NCBI RefSeq assembly: GCF_048544455.1
Contig: NC_133529.1
Span: forward strand, 60,148,271 to 60,212,270
From: Silene latifolia
Lineage: Eukaryota > Streptophyta > Magnoliopsida > Caryophyllales > Caryophyllaceae
DNA length: 64,000 nt
Direction: 5' to 3'
The notes beneath the pieces are model-generated. The model made no database searches and was not told the origin of the DNA. It was given only the letters and a program-made list of their open reading frames with translations. Position numbers and translations under genes: made by a program. Shown one piece after another: positions 14,251 through 27,677 of the stretch. Position 1 is the stretch's first letter, and every line of letters starts with the position of its first letter.

Positions 14251-14690
14251 ATTGTCCCTTGACATTTTACCCGTGCTGGATCAGGCCAGGGGTGAGATGT
14301 CAACTTTTACCGGGTTGAATAATAAAGAGAATTATACTTAATCAATGACTCTTAGACTCCTAGTTACCGTTAGACACTGTAAAGGCTAGGTGATGTCATG
14401 CTGAGAGTTTTGCAATTTCTAGGGTTTTCATGCCGTTACTCATCTTCTATAAATACGGTATTTGGGACGAGATTATTCTCCACCAATTTTCCTCCACTTT
14501 CTTTGCTAAATTTTCTTCTGAAATTCTTTCCTACTTCTCAACAATCCTGTTCTGCTAGTTTATACTCTTTAAATAATTTAACTTCATCACAATAAATCTG
14601 ACAATAAAAGACATGGGAGCCAAAAAACGTCTTTCATCCCCTAAAAAACTGCTTTGTTGAGCTGAACCCACGGACGTCCAAGAGGAAGAG

Positions 14691-16177
14691 GTGAGGGAAA
14701 TTGATCCTCCCGCTCGTCTTTGTGGCTTTCAAGTACCAGGATTCTGTTTTTTTACCGCCCTTCAATCTCTGGATTCTTCTTTCCCCGAGGAAAACTTACT
14801 AAAAACAAACTATGACAAGATTCTAAGGGAGAAGAAAATAATTCCTGAGTCAACCGAGGTATGGATCCTCGAGTCTTGTCCGGTCGGGGCTAATGGGTAT
14901 CACCTGTCTGGTTACGTATTTTTGAATGGGCGTTCAAAGCAGTGTAAGTTACCTTTTACTCCCTTAATGATTGACACCATTCGTGCTATGGAGGTATCCC
15001 CTTTTCAGATTATGCCAATGGTTTGGAAACTTGTCCATTCTATTGAAAATTTATGTGCTAAACACAATCTCGTAATTACTATTAATGATATCAAGATAGT
15101 ATATCATATGAAAAATCCTGTTGATGGTCGCTTTAATTTGAGAATTAAATCGAAAATGTCTCCATTAATTACTAACCTGGACTCTGGAGATGATAAAAAT
15201 TGGGCAAAGACTTTCTGTTTGTTCGGACCGAGACTTTGGGATCGGGCTTTGATTATCTCGAGATATCCTCCTTGGAGAGTGGTAGGTTCCCTGTACTTTT
15301 TATTTTGCAATATACATTACATGAAATTAATGGATTTTGATTCTTACCTGTGTAATTGACGGTTTTGCGGCTCCGATTGAAGTTTTGATCCTCTTGATGA
15401 GGAAGCTATTTCGGGATAGAGGCTTTCCTTGCTATTCCCGAGGAGGAGGAGAGGACTGGCCAGCTAGTTTGGGCGGGGAGTTGTTGCCCGGTATATGAAG
15501 ACCAAAGCCGATCGGGGTCGAGTACCCAAAGGCAAGCCTAGTTCTCTTGTTCTTTCGTACGTCTTTCGTATGTTTTTATGTTAGCCGTTATCTTCCTGTC
15601 GTTTTTTGTTTGATACTCACGTATATTTTTTATATATTTGTATTTAGGTCTTCTAGCTAGGTGGCCAGCTTTTCTGCAAAGGATTTGAAGGTGGGGTGGC
15701 TAAGATTCTTTGAAGCAGTCCAAGAGCCAGGAGGCTAGTGGGAGTGACAAAACGCTTGATATCCTGGTTTCTGATATCCAGCCTTCTCAAGATCCACCCA
15801 GGATAGCGTCACCGGAGGTCGTCCAGGCTCAAAAAAGGAAGAGGGAAGATGTTATCCTGGAAGAGGAGGAGGGAGAGAAAGAGCTTATCCAGGCTCAGCC
15901 AATCAGGAGTATAAGGCAAGTGCCTACTAGGGTTGATGACATGGATGATGCCCGGGCACGGATAGATGAGTTTTCTGCAAAAATGAGCGGTCAGCTATTG
16001 TCTGCTAGTACTCTTGAGTCTTCTACCAGAGTGGTTTCTATTCTGACTTCTCTTGTGACAAAGGCTGCTGAACTTGCTTCCCAGGCTAGGGAGGTTAGTT
16101 GTAAAGGGATGTTTTTTATTGTTCATGTGCTTTTTGTTTTGCCTTGTATTTGGTTGATTGATTTTATATATATGTAG
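14691..16177 (+). other. Antisense ORF region (aORF) of the first Tat element
   Basis: Runs opposite to gag-pol, between pol and the 3' LTR, which is where Tat/Retand/Grande-type elements are known to carry an extra antisense gene. The 14691-15359 part contains …CKLPFTPLMIDTIRAMEV, which resembles RFPLNDYVMAIIRAMNV in the antisense ORF of the second Tat element (30435-31196). The 15710-16177 part is acidic and Lys/Arg-rich with a possible coiled-coil stretch. Function unknown. Treated as part of a fossil. Confidence 0.65.
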
Positions 16178-17479
16178 GGATTGGATGCCGGGTTGGCTCG
16201 CTTGTCGGCTCGGGGATGCCAGGCCGGGGTTTCTAGTTTGGAGGAAAACTGGATAAACTTAACCGTGACTGCACATATCCGGGGGTAATGAAGTAGTGCT
16301 TCAATCTCGGTTGGGGACACTAGGGAGTCAACCAGGGCCGCTATAGTTTGTGAGGTGGTGCAAAAAATGCGAGAAGGCTGTCAGGCAAGAGTTGGAGCCG
16401 AGAAGCGGGCAATGCAGGATCGAGTTGAGAAAAAATGAGGAGCTTGTCTTTGAAAAGGAATTGGTGGAGGCGAGGTTGGGCGATCTTTGCTCAATACTTC
16501 TTTGGGAAAGGCGGGTCGATGCTATGAGGGATCCGGAATCGACCGGGCTAAGTGGAACCCGGACCGGGATGAGATAGCTTTGGACGCTCGTATCTGATTT
16601 GGCCAATATGGGTCAAGAAGAAGAAGTGGATTCTCCTCCTTCCAAGGCGAAGTCGATGACCAGAAATGGCGGATGGTTGTGAGTCGGTCACCGGCTCAAA
16701 GATAGCTTAGTTTTGTTTTTCTTTTAGGTTTTGGTCTATCCAGGGGGAATGTCCTGGAATGAATATTTAGAAACATTTTTGGCCCATCCAGGGGGATGTC
16801 CCTGGAATGGATGGTTATTAGGTGTGTGGTAAGGCCAGTTATTTTGGATGAATAAATATTTGGTCTTTGTTTGTTTATTTTTGTGTTTTGATAAGGTACT
16901 TTTGAAATGTTGAATGTGTACTAGATCTGACTGATTTTTTAACTGGATCGGGCCAGTTTTTGTGCTGGATCTGGCCAGTTCTTATTTTCATTGTATGTTA
17001 TGGGTGGGGTTGTTGCACTGCCGGAGGGCTTACGTCCCCGCCTGTCTGGAGGGCTTATGACCCATATCTGTGTTATACAAGTCGGGAAGGAGTTTTTCCA
17101 CTTTGTATGTTTAAGTGGAGCTCAATATTTAAAGGCTGTTTTGCAATGAAATTTGGATATCAGTTGGATATTTGGTGGGGGTGGCCCCCAATCTTTAAGA
17201 TTTGTTTTAAAAATGCAATATGTAAAACAAGTATTGAAGATTTCACTAAGTAAATATGAGAACATAGATAAGTACTTGGACACATAATTTGAAGAAATCA
17301 TATACGGCATTTATTCATATAGTTGCAAGTATCATACATGTAATTTCCAGGCAAGAAATGTCAAGGTGAAAAGTTGTACCTGGATTGAGAGATATATTTT
17401 ATATGTGAAATAGTTTTAGATGTGCAATATTCCAGGCTCTTGGGATCATTTCGCCGTCCAGGGTTTGTAATCTATAAGC

Positions 17480-20400
17480 TCCCTGGCCGACTATTGAATC
17501 AATCAGATAGGGACCTTCCCAGGTTGGGGCCAATTTGCCAGCATTCTTTTCTTTTGTGTTTTGGAAGACTTTCCTGAGGACAAGGTCTCCTACCCTGAAT
17601 ACCCTGGCTTTGACAGTCTTGTTGTAGCTTTTCGCAACTCTTTGTCGATATCTTTGCTAATCGATCTTTGGCCGCATCTCTTAGCTCTTCTGTTAAGTCT
17701 AGAAATTTGTCCTCCATTAGAGGTATATTGCTTGTTATTGTGTTCAGGCTGCATCTGGCTGATGGAATGTCCACCTCGGCCGGGATTATCGCTTCACATC
17801 CATAGACCAAGGAGTAGGGGTTTGGCTGTGGATGTTTTAGGCGTGGTTGTCACCCCAAAGGACCAGGGGGAGTTCTTCAGCCCATCTGCCTTTTCTTCTT
17901 TCCAGCTTTTTCTTTATGCAGCTGATTACCACCTTATTACTGGATTCTGCCTGACCGTTGGCTTTTGGATATCCTGGTGTGGATGTTACCAGATTGATGT
18001 TCCATTGAGCACGAAGGTTCTTTGTTCTTTTTCCCACAAATTGTGTGCCATTGTCGCATACTATTTCGGAGGGGATGCCATATCTACATATGATATTATG
18101 TTTGATGAATGCTATGACATCCTTCTCCTTGACTTGCCGTATGATTCAAACTTCTATCCACTTGGAGAAGTAATCGGTCATTGCTAGCATGAAAACTTTT
18201 TGTCCGGGTGCTTGAGGTAGTTTTCCTACTATATCCATGCCCCACTTCATAAATGGCCAGGGTGCGGATATGGAATGTAGTTCCTCAGATGGCTGATGGA
18301 TATATGGTCCGTGAATCTGACAAGCTTTGCATTTAGAGCTAAAATTCAGGCAATCGGCTCTCAAGGTAGGCCAATAATAACTGTTCGAGTACTTTGCTTG
18401 CCAGGCTTCTTCCACCTTTGTGATTTCCACAAGATCCTTCATGGATTTCGATAAAATTTGCTCGACTTCTTGTGGTTCCAGGCATCGAGGTACGGCCCGA
18501 CTGCGATTTCTTAAAAAGCACGTTGTCAATAATAGTATACGGCGACTTTTATTTTTAGTGCTTTGGCATCTTGCTTATTTAGGGGAAGGATTCCCTGTTC
18601 AGAGCGATCATAGTAGGGTTTTGTCCAAGAATTGGCAATATAAATTGGGAAGCTTTCATTTTGCTTATTTATTGCAGGTTCTAGTAGATGTACGATGGGT
18701 ATTTTGTCGAAGTCTAGGGGACTGAAGTTGGATCCTAGGCCGGCTAGGGCATCGGCCTGGGTATTCAAGTCCCTGGGAATTTGGTCAATATTAAAATTGC
18801 GAAATTTTGATTTTAAGATTTGAACAATATCTAAATAAAGCATCATCTTTGAGTCTTTAGCTGTATATATCCCATTTACTTGGTTTGAAATAAGGAGGGA
18901 ATCAGGACGTACCTTTAGGTTTTGTACACCAAGGTCAATACATACCTTTAACTTGACTATTAGGGCTTCGTATTCGCTTCATTGTTGGTGGCTTCAAATG
19001 CACAGACTTATAGCCTGTACTATCTTATCCCCCGTGGCGATTTTAGTACTACTCCCGTGCCCTGTGCCCCTCGTGTTGGCTGCACCGTCGACAAATAGGG
19101 TCCATTCTAGGTCTGTTTGGTCGTTGGTCAGTTTATTTACTTCTTTTATTAGGTCGGGTTCTAGGGTCGGACTAAAATCAGCCACAAAGTCTGCTAGTGC
19201 TTGTGACTTAATTCTTGTTCTTTGTTCAAATGTTATGTTGTATGTGCTTAGTCATTTGTCTTCGACCATTTACACATTCGTCCAGGATAATTACGGCTTT
19301 CTAAGTCTGATTTGATAGGAAGATTGGTTCGACTATTATAGGGTGGCTTTCAAAGTATGGTCTTAATTTTGTGCAACTCATAATTAAAGCTAAAACATAT
19401 TTTTCAAGCGAGGCCATACCGATCTCTGCGTCCGTAGACTTTTACTTACATAATAGACGCAGTCTTTGTTGTCGTCGCTTCTTTGACCAAGATCGCACCG
19501 ACAACGATTTCTGTGGATCGGGTATCTTTGTCGGGGCTCATCTTTGATTGGTTTTGCCAGCGAGGGGAGGAGAGAGACAGATATATCTTTAGGTCTTCAA
19601 AGGCGGTCTCGATGATCGGGGGTCCATTGAAAGTCCTTGTTCTTCCTTAACGAGGTTATAGAATGATTTGCACCTCTCTCGATGATCTTGAAATGAACTG
19701 TTTAGGGCCGCTATTCTTCCAGTCGGCTTTTGTATGTCTTTGTTGTCTTTGGTGGTTCTAGCTCCAAAATAGCTTTGATCTGTTCGTGCCTGGCTTCTAT
19801 TCCTCTTTTTGTTACCATGTAGCCCAGGAATTTGCCTGCCGAGACTCGAAGTGGCATTTTTGTGGGTTGAGCTTCATATTGAATTTTTCCAGTATTTGGA
19901 AGGCTACTTCCAGGTCTTTGACGTGGTCTTCTGCCTTTTTTGACTTGACTACCATGTCATCTATGTAGACTTCCATGGTGTCTCCTATCTGGTCTTTGAA
20001 CATCATGTTGACTAGCCTTTGGTAGGTTGCACCGCATTTTTAATCCAAACGGCATAGCAAGTATAACAATATATACCTCTTTCGGTGATGAAAGCTATGC
20101 TTTCTGGTCTCATTGGGTGCATTTTTATCGATTGAACTACTGGAGGCATCCATGAATGTTAACATTTCGTGGCTGCGGTGGCATCTACCATTGCATCGAT
20201 GTGTGGGGGGAAATGGATCTTTTGGGCAGGCTTTGTTTAAATCGGTGTAGTCTACACAGACTCTCCATTTGCCATTTTTCTTTTGGACGACTACCACGTT
20301 TGCAAGCCGATCGGGGTACATTACTTCCCGATCATTCCCATGTCCAAGAGCTTGTCAACTTCTTGGTTGATGATTTCATGCCTCTCTGCAGCGAATTTTC

Positions 20401-22535
20401 TTCTCTTTTTTTCATGACAGGCTTAAAGGATTTGTCAATGTTCAACTTATGAGTAATAACATCAGCATCTATACGAGTCATATCAAAATGTGACCAAGCA
20501 AAACAAGACATTTTAGTTTTGAAAGCGACCAGATTTGGTCCGATTGAGTCAGTGTATCCGACCCTACGAGTACTTTCTGTCCGGAATTCTGGATCTAACA
20601 TAACTTCTCCTGTTTCCATCCGTGATTGTGCTACATATTCTTCCCGACAGGTGACTTTAATTGCTATGCGAGGGACTTACGACTTTGAGGGTTTCAAAGC
20701 CTCGAGTGTAACATTCGAGCCGTCCTTTGTTCTTCTCTCGATGGTGGTTATCCCCATTCTGTTGGAATTTCAACGCATTGATGGTATGTTGATGGGATTG
20801 CTTTGACATTGTGGATCCATGGTCTGCCAGGATTACATTATACGAGGATAGGCAATCCATTACTCCAAATCTTTCATATGAAGCCACGCCTTCCACATAG
20901 GTAGGCAGGCTGATTTCTCCCAAGGTGTTCTTTGTTTCTCCACTGAATCCAACCAGGACGCTGGATTTCTTGATGATCTTCCCTTCGTCTATCTTCATAG
21001 CTTTAAGGACGTCAAGCATCACCAGGTTGATTGAACTGCCTCCGTCTATCGGGATTCTTGATACCTTTCTTTGTGCCGATTTGCATGGTGATTACCAGTT
21101 TGTCATGGTGTAGATCGATATTCCTTGCAGTCCGAGTCATCAAAGGTAATAGCAGCAACGACTTGGGCCTGGAAGGGGTTGGAGTCCGGATTCCCTGGAT
21201 ATTCTTTTGGCAAATTTGAGTGGTCGGACACGTGATTTTCGATCCTCCATTTATGAATTTGACTTCATAGATGGGGGCGGAGGAGGAGGGTCTCGATGCT
21301 TCCCGGATCTCTCTTGTTTTGTCCTTCATCTTTGTTCTTTTCGCTTGGACTAAGTCTTTCAAGTAGCCTTTCTTTAGAAGATATGCCACCTGTTTCCTGA
21401 GTTGGATGCATTCTTTCGTGGTGTTTCCGATGTCCGATGGAAGTCACACCATCTTGTTGGATCTTTCCGGGGGTTGTCGGATTTCTTTGGCCATCGACCG
21501 TATCTCCCAGGTTTTCAGCGTTTGATTAATCCTGCGGTATTAATAGAAGTTATATTCAGGAATAGTTGGAAGGCTAGAAAGGTTACCTTTATGTTCTTGT
21601 GCCATATTGACTTGGATCGTTCGGGCCTGGAATAGGGTCCGATCCGGGATTGCCTCCTTTCGGTAGGAGCTTTTCTGTTAGTGTGTCCATAGCCTTGCTT
21701 TCCTCCGGATGAGTTCGTCCTGAAGTTGAGGTCTTCTTCCAACTCGACATGCTCTAAAGCGATGGATTGAACAGTGGCAAAGGTCGGGCAAGCTTTTTGG
21801 TCAGGTCCGTGCATAGATGTCACTATCAAGCAGGACTCCTTGCTGAAGGCTTCCACATTGTTTCTTCATCACACCGGAATGGCCACCTTTTCTTTGACAA
21901 ATCGCGAAATTCTTTGAGAGATTCTTCAGGAAGTTGCTTTACCCTGAACAGTTCGGGTCTTTTGGCCATATCTCCGCTACTTGCGAATTGTTGATTGAAG
22001 GCATTGATCAATTTCCCCGAAAATTCTTGATACCTCCATTTGGGAGATTAATGAACCATTGTAATCTTTGCTCGTCGGGGTTGTACCAAAGCCCTTACAC
22101 ATGCAGACTTGCCGAGTTCACTGGGTATTGAGGCAGCCAACATTTTTGTTTGAATATGGCAACGTGATTTTGTGAATCGGACGTTCCATCATAAGTTCTC
22201 ATGGACGGAACGGTAAATTTCTTGGGGAGATCAATCTTTGCAATTTCATCCGCAAAGGGTGAATGCTGAAGTCGTCAACTTCTACTTCAGCCACGAGTGG
22301 TCCGGCACTCGGGTATGTTTTCTATTTTGTTGTGGAGTTTTTGAATTTCTCGAAGCATGGCCATCATTATTCTTCGCTTGATTTTGTTGGTCTTATCATT
22401 GGGAATGGTTGGGGTATCGGATAATGTATCCTTCTCCGGGGTTCCAAAATTGGAGAAGTCTATGTTTTTGATAATGGATGAAAATGGGGTTCCTGGTTCG
22501 AATCTGGTCTTGGAGCCCGAAGCTTGATTTTCCAA
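17480..22535 (-). other. gag-pol remains of the first Tat element
   Basis: Recognisable pieces on the minus strand: gag (about 22535-21500), protease-linker (about 21020-20650), RT with VCVDYTDLNKACPKDPFP and YIDDMVVKS (about 20620-19810), Tat-type additional RNase H with WTLFVDGAAN (about 19185-18990), and integrase with CKACQIHGP, WGMDIVG and PGYPKANGQAE (about 18530-17490). Domain order is that of Ty3/Gypsy. Broken. Confidence 0.85.
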
Positions 22536-22753
22536 TTTTTTCTTCAGGCTAGACTCAGATTCTTTCGACCTATTGATTTACTACCTTGGGTGCCTTCTCT
22601 TGGATTGTCTCCAATTCTTTGATCTTGGCCAGGGCAGCCGCTAATTGTTGTTCTGCGGTAAGTTCCACCATTTTTGTGTGTGAATATTAAATGAAAAATG
22701 ATAAGGGGAATTTTATTGGTTGAAGAACTAGATGCCCCACGGTGGGCGCCAAT

Positions 22754-23429
22754 TGTTTTAGCGGGATTTTCTGAAAGGATCGGCTTAATTATAGAGTAGT
22801 CGTGGTATCTAGTTCTATAAGTTTGGTATGTTGTAAATGAATAATGAGGAAAGACTAGGAGAAAAGAGTAGTGTTTATATTATTTTGATAAGCTGAATAC
22901 AGGTTTTGTTTAAGTAAGTGAATGCTAATAAAATGACGAGAAGATAAGTAATAGACTAATTTCACACTAATGAATAATCAATGCCTTTGCCAATGCTAGA
23001 ATTATAGTATTTATAGCCATAAAAATGAACGTTGTACTGGTCTTCAACGTCCTTCTCTTTTGTCGGAGCTGTTACCGGATTAATAGGGCATATTCCCTAT
23101 TAATCCGGTTGACTCGTTCTCATTTGATTGATCCTCTTCCTTTGCACGTCCAGGTTCATGGGCAATATGGTTTTACAAGTAGACTTAGTCTTCCTTGAAG
23201 ATAGGACACGAATATATATCTTTATATAACCGTTTTGCTTCTTCTTCAGCTTAATTTAGCCTGCTTTAATACTCTGCCAGGCTATTCTGTGCTTACCACC
23301 AGGCTTCTCTTCCAGTATAAGGCAAGCTGATTGCAACAATAGCTAGAATTGTCCGGTCTTCGTCTTCTTTAGTCAGCCTTGTAAGGTCAGACCAGGTTAT
23401 GGTCAGGCCAGGCTAATCTGGGCCTAACA
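22754..23429 (-). repeat. 5' LTR of the first Tat element
   Basis: 676 bp. The neighbouring 22739-22753 holds the primer-binding site on the minus strand. Followed by the target duplication CTCTG at 23430-23434. Confidence 0.93.
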
Positions 23430-23954
23430 CTCTGTAGGCACATTTTATGGGTGTTGAAAGATAGGGGGTTTGATCATATACCTAAAGAGTATTTAGCACT
23501 GAGATGGAGCAAATCTGCAACTTCCCACCCTCTTTCTACTGTTGTTGGAAAAACTGTACTAGCTGATTGTGTGTCAATCGAAAGTCGCCAGAACAATATA
23601 AGTGAATTATGGTCGGAGGTATTTAGTGCAGTCTCACTTGTTGAGGATAGTGAGGAACATTCTGATGCGCTATTTCAATTGCTCCGGAGTTTCAATGAAA
23701 AGTTGATTATTTCAATTAAGTCGGGAAAGTCAAAAGATAAGAAAGCTGAGATTGAGATGCTTCTTGGGTCAAAAATTCCAACTGAAGTTACTGTTTTACC
23801 ACCAGAGAAGTGCAAGAATAAGGGATCGGGAAAGAGGATAACATCAAACAAGGAAAAGGCAGTCTTGGAAAATGCAAAGCCTCTGAGAAAATGTCGTGCT
23901 TGCGGTGAAATGAGTAACCATGATAGTAGAAATTGCCCGAGTCGACTCCCTTGA

Positions 23955-24467
23955 AACTGAATTCAGTGGGTTTGTGATATATGTGGCATTTGTAGATGTC
24001 ACTCAAAAAAGTCTGTTATGTTTTGTAATGTTATGTACTCACTTAAAAAACCGATTTCAATGGGTTTTTGGTTTATGTAGTTTTTGGAAAGATTGGTTTT
24101 GTATTAACTTCCAACTTTTTTTTTATGTACGTTTTTACGCTGTTGTTTTTTTACTGTTTTTATACTGACTATGGATTGACGGAGTATAGAGGGGGTTAGT
24201 GTATACATTGTATTCAAATAGGGGAGGTGGCCTGACTAGAGTGTTTGTAGCTGCGAAAGGAGTGTAACTAGGAGGCAAACAAAGTGTATGTAGCCAACTG
24301 AACAAGTGAAACTAGCAGTTAAAATAAAATAGGATTCCGAAAAATTGAAAAAGCCAAAATTTAAGTAAAGACTTCTAAGAAGTATGTTTAATTAACGCAT
24401 CATGGTATTAGAAATTGCCCAAGTTGCGAAGTGTTATTTCGTTGTCTAATGTCTCACGTTTACTGTT
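23955..24467 (+). other. MULE non-coding DNA after the transposase
   Basis: No gene. It contains GTGTTTGTAGCTGCG, GTGTAACTAGG and GTGTATGTAGCC words (24241-24310), the family's recurrent subterminal motif. It ends at the CTGTT target duplication of the second Tat element. Confidence 0.7.
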
Positions 24468-25059
24468 TGATGGGGCATATTCTGCACCCGTTGACCGAGT
24501 CAACATATTGAACAAGGTCAAAGATATCCACAAGCAAGTCAACGACTTAGACAGCCTAACCGACGCAGCCTGTCGGCCTGTCTCTTGTGCCTCGGCTAGG
24601 ACAACTAGCCAGCCGGGGCACATATTCGCGAACTCATATCCAAGACCCCTCGGCGGCGAGTCATCAGGGCCCGCCGGCCTGCCATGGGTCCCTCAGCCGA
24701 GGGTACATCAGTCTTTCCACCTGCTAGCCACTTGGCCACTTGGCCACTACGTGACAAAAGGTGAAAGTCTATAAATACTCCTCAACCCTCATTGAGGAGA
24801 GGATCCACAATTTAACCTAAGAATCACTATTCATCTGGTAATATCTTCCTTATCTCTCTACAATATATACTTCGCCAAGTAACAACAACTTATCCCTTTA
24901 AGTTTACTGACTTGAGCGTCGGAGTGAGTTCGCTCGGTCCAAAGCCGAGCCCTCAGTTTGTTCATCGTTTCAGGAGACCGAAAGGAGGATTCAGTCAAAG
25001 ACGTCATTCTACAAGCACGGGTGGTAACAAATAACTGCTCTGGAATTACACCCGGAACA
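24468..25059 (+). repeat. 5' LTR of the second Tat element
   Basis: TGATGGGGCATATTCTGCAC … CACCCGGAACA. It contains the plant TATA-like stretch TATAAATACTCC at about 24771-24782. Confidence 0.93.
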
Positions 25060-25156
25060 ATTGGCGCCGTCTGTGGGAAAAGATACTAGAAGCTAGTCAC
25101 ATTCATTCCCAAACAAAAAAAACACAAAACAAAAACCCACCCAAAAAGCTAAGAAG

Positions 25157-26519
25157 ATGTCGAAACAACAAGAGGTATTCGTGACTGACGAAACCGAATT
25201 CTACCCAGATGATACCGTCCACAATTCTGGAGTTGCGCAGCCCTCCACCGGCCGGGTAATTCAACCGGAGTACGGGATGCCAATAATACAAGATACACCG
25301 CTGCCCGCCGACCAGGTCACCATCATGGGACATGTGGTTGATGCAGCAAAACTGAAGCTACTCCTGGACCTAATTGGTAGTACGCCGGCTCACACTGTCA
25401 CACCGACAAGAGCGGCGGAACCCGTCTAGGAGACCAGGGCCCAAAATGTGACTCCGAGAAACTTGAACGGAGCACTAGGGGAAGCTGACCCTGTCAAGAC
25501 GCCGGGGGAGCCCAGAGCGCTAGTGGTAGACCTGAGTCCTTCCCGCACTCGCGGGAGGACGGCGTCACCGCAGCACCGACGAGGCACGCCCCAGAGGAGT
25601 GAAAGAAGTCCGATTCACCAGAGTCGGAGAAGAAGTCCGACTCACCAGAGTCGGAGAAGAAGCCCGACTCACCAGAGTCGGAGAAGAAGCCCTTCCCGCC
25701 ACGGGGAGAGGAGCCGGACTAGGGATGCGAGGAGCCGATCGCCGCATGTCGTTCGACACGTGGTCAGACAGCCCCTCAGTGCCTACGTCCTAGAGACCCC
25801 GGTGCCAACTAAGCTAAAGTTGCCACCCATATCATACAAAGGAGAAGGCGACCCAACCGACCACACCGAGGCTTTCGAGTCTTACATGTCGGTTTGGGAG
25901 CAACCTGATGAGGTTTGGTGCCGAGTCTTCCCAACAACCCTGCATGGGATGGCACAAAGTTGGTACAAGGGGCTACCCGATGGGTCGATATCTTTGTTAT
26001 GCCGACCTAAGGGACACATTTTTAGCCCAGTATTCTTGCAATAAGAGGAGGGCCGTTGAGACATCGGACCTCCTGACTATCAGACAGGAGGGAGGCGAAT
26101 CTCTCCGGAGTTATGTGAAGAGGTTCGACGCCAAGGTTCAGCAAATTCGTGAGCTGAACAGCGAACTGGCGGCCTTCGCGCTGATGAAAGGCCTCCCGAG
26201 AGGAGACTTAAAAAATGAGCTCATCAAGTGCGGCGGCCTGAACCTGGAGTCCGCCAGGAAGATGGCCGATCAAGCCATAAAGGTGGAGGACTACCACAAA
26301 ACCTGGGTAGGCCCTAGCGAGGCCGGGCACTCAGAGAGAATGAGCCGCCGGGAGGACAACCCGGATGAAGGACGCCGTGACAATAATAGGTCACGGTCGA
26401 CGACAGTCCATGAAAACGAGAACTCGGCGGGCGCCGGGGGGAGTTCGGGACTGTACCACCAAAAGCGGTACAATGATCACACCCCCTGGTCGTATCTGCC
26501 GCCGAGGTCTTCGCCCTGA
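25157..26519 (+). other. gag remains of the second Tat element
   Basis: Starts at an ATG 98 bases after the LTR. Typical plant Tat gag phrases are seen: KLPPISYKGEGDPTDHTEAF, WYKGLPDGSI, then DTFLAQYSCNKRRAVETSDL and GESLRSYVKRF. The segment 25599-25690 is a short Arg/Ser/Pro repeat encoded by tandem 27-bp units. Treated as a fossil; not intact as one frame. Confidence 0.8.
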
Positions 26520-27677
26520 GCAAGAACGAGGGCCAGAAGTGGGAAAGGCCCCCCAAGCCAAAGGGGGACGGTGACACGAGCGATCTTGTGAGTACCACGG
26601 CCACACCGGTCACCTTATCGACAATCGCCGCATCTCGAAGAATGCCATTGAAGAGCCGATCCGGAAGGGGAGCGTCGGCAAGTATGTTGCCAAAGGCCAA
26701 AAGATCGATGCGGCGGTTCAAATAAGAAATCCGTCTTTGAACGGATAGGAGTGATCCATGTTGTCATCGGGGACAACGAGAACGGTGGGTCCGCTCATGG
26801 GCACAAACGCACCTGAACGAGTCAGATCAGGCCATCAACTTTGTGCCCAAAACAGCGATCCCCGCTTCCAACGTCCCCGATATGACTATTGGGAAGAGGG
26901 ACTACGAGGAGTCATCGCCCCACAACGACCCACTTGTAGTCCACTTGGACATATCCAACCACCTGGTCAAGAGGTGCCGATTGACACAGCGCCTACACGA
27001 ACATCATGTTCGGGAGTGCTTTCTCAACCTCGGTCCGAAGGTTGAAGACTTGAGCCCCTGCACCAATCCGTTGTACGATTTTTCGGGCCGGCACTGGTAC
27101 CCCCTGGGGTCGATCGTTGCCGGTGATGTTCGGCGAGGGGAATGCGGCTAAGAATGTCCTAGCCGAGTTCGTGGTCATTGACGGCTCGTCCGCCTACAAC
27201 GTTCTCATAGGCCGAGTCACCCTGAGCGAGGCCGACGCAGTGATGTCCATCGGGCCCCGACAACGATGTATGTCTCGGACCGGGGGGAGCGCATAAGCTC
27301 GTCTCCGGGGACGAGAAGGACGAGGTGGTCAACATCCGGATATCCGCCGAGGGTGCAACATGCAATCCCTCAAAGTGGCAAAGAAGTCGGAGAAAGGGAA
27401 AAGCCCATCCTTACAACAGAGGGCGACCTCATGGATGCAACTGACGGCTAACTGGGAAGGTCCCTACAAAGTGGTTGAAGAAATGAGGCCGGGCACATAC
27501 CGGCTGACAGACATGGAGGGTGTGCCTTTGATGAGCCATTGGAACACTGACAGGAAATACTTTGTATAGCGGCGGAGGTGCCTAAGACAACTGTGGGCAC
27601 CCCGACGCATGTTTTTATCTAATGAAGAATCGTCCAAGTTTTCCATCAAAGTGTTCATTTCCCTCCCAGTCACTATC

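Larger units (their letters stand above)
13573..23429 (-). mobile_element. Ty3/Gypsy Tat-lineage (Retand-like) element, nested in the MULE transposase
   Basis: LTRs at 13573-14250 and 22754-23429, target duplication CTCTG (13568-13572 and 23430-23434), and a primer-binding site next to the right LTR (minus strand ATTGGCGCC…). Order on the minus strand: gag, protease, RT, RNase H and an additional Tat-type RNase H region, then integrase. An antisense ORF lies near the 3' LTR. The LTRs differ by about five substitutions and two single-base gaps by eye, so insertion was recent (well under a few million years). The coding part is broken many times (ten or more). Confidence 0.9.
11047..23954 (+). 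pseudogene. MULE transposase of the FAR1/MuDR type, interrupted by a Tat element
   Basis: Exons: 11047-11092, 11740-11817, then 11930 onward; each junction has GT/AG and the phases fit. Domains: an acidic N-terminus; a FAR1-type zinc-binding DNA-binding region (about 11990-12290, with CVCNKQGK and IGCQAKV); the MULE catalytic core with Asp at 12659-12661 (FVDATY), Asp at 12845-12847 (TDQCRG), C..H in LCMWH (12910-12925) and Glu at 13181-13183 (SRSESENSF); and a SWIM finger CSC…C.H. The 13573-23429 element sits between the last Cys (ILC) and the His (RHIL) of this finger. The remainder (23435-23954) ends in a CCHC knuckle (CRACGEMSNHDSRNC). A one-base shift near 12600 also breaks the frame. 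Full length would be about 760 residues. Dead as it stands, but little decayed. Confidence 0.85.

Noticed and set aside
17561-18187. A 208-codon plus-strand frame inside the first Tat element
   Set aside because: Antisense shadow of the integrase region; the minus strand carries the recognisable integrase motifs.
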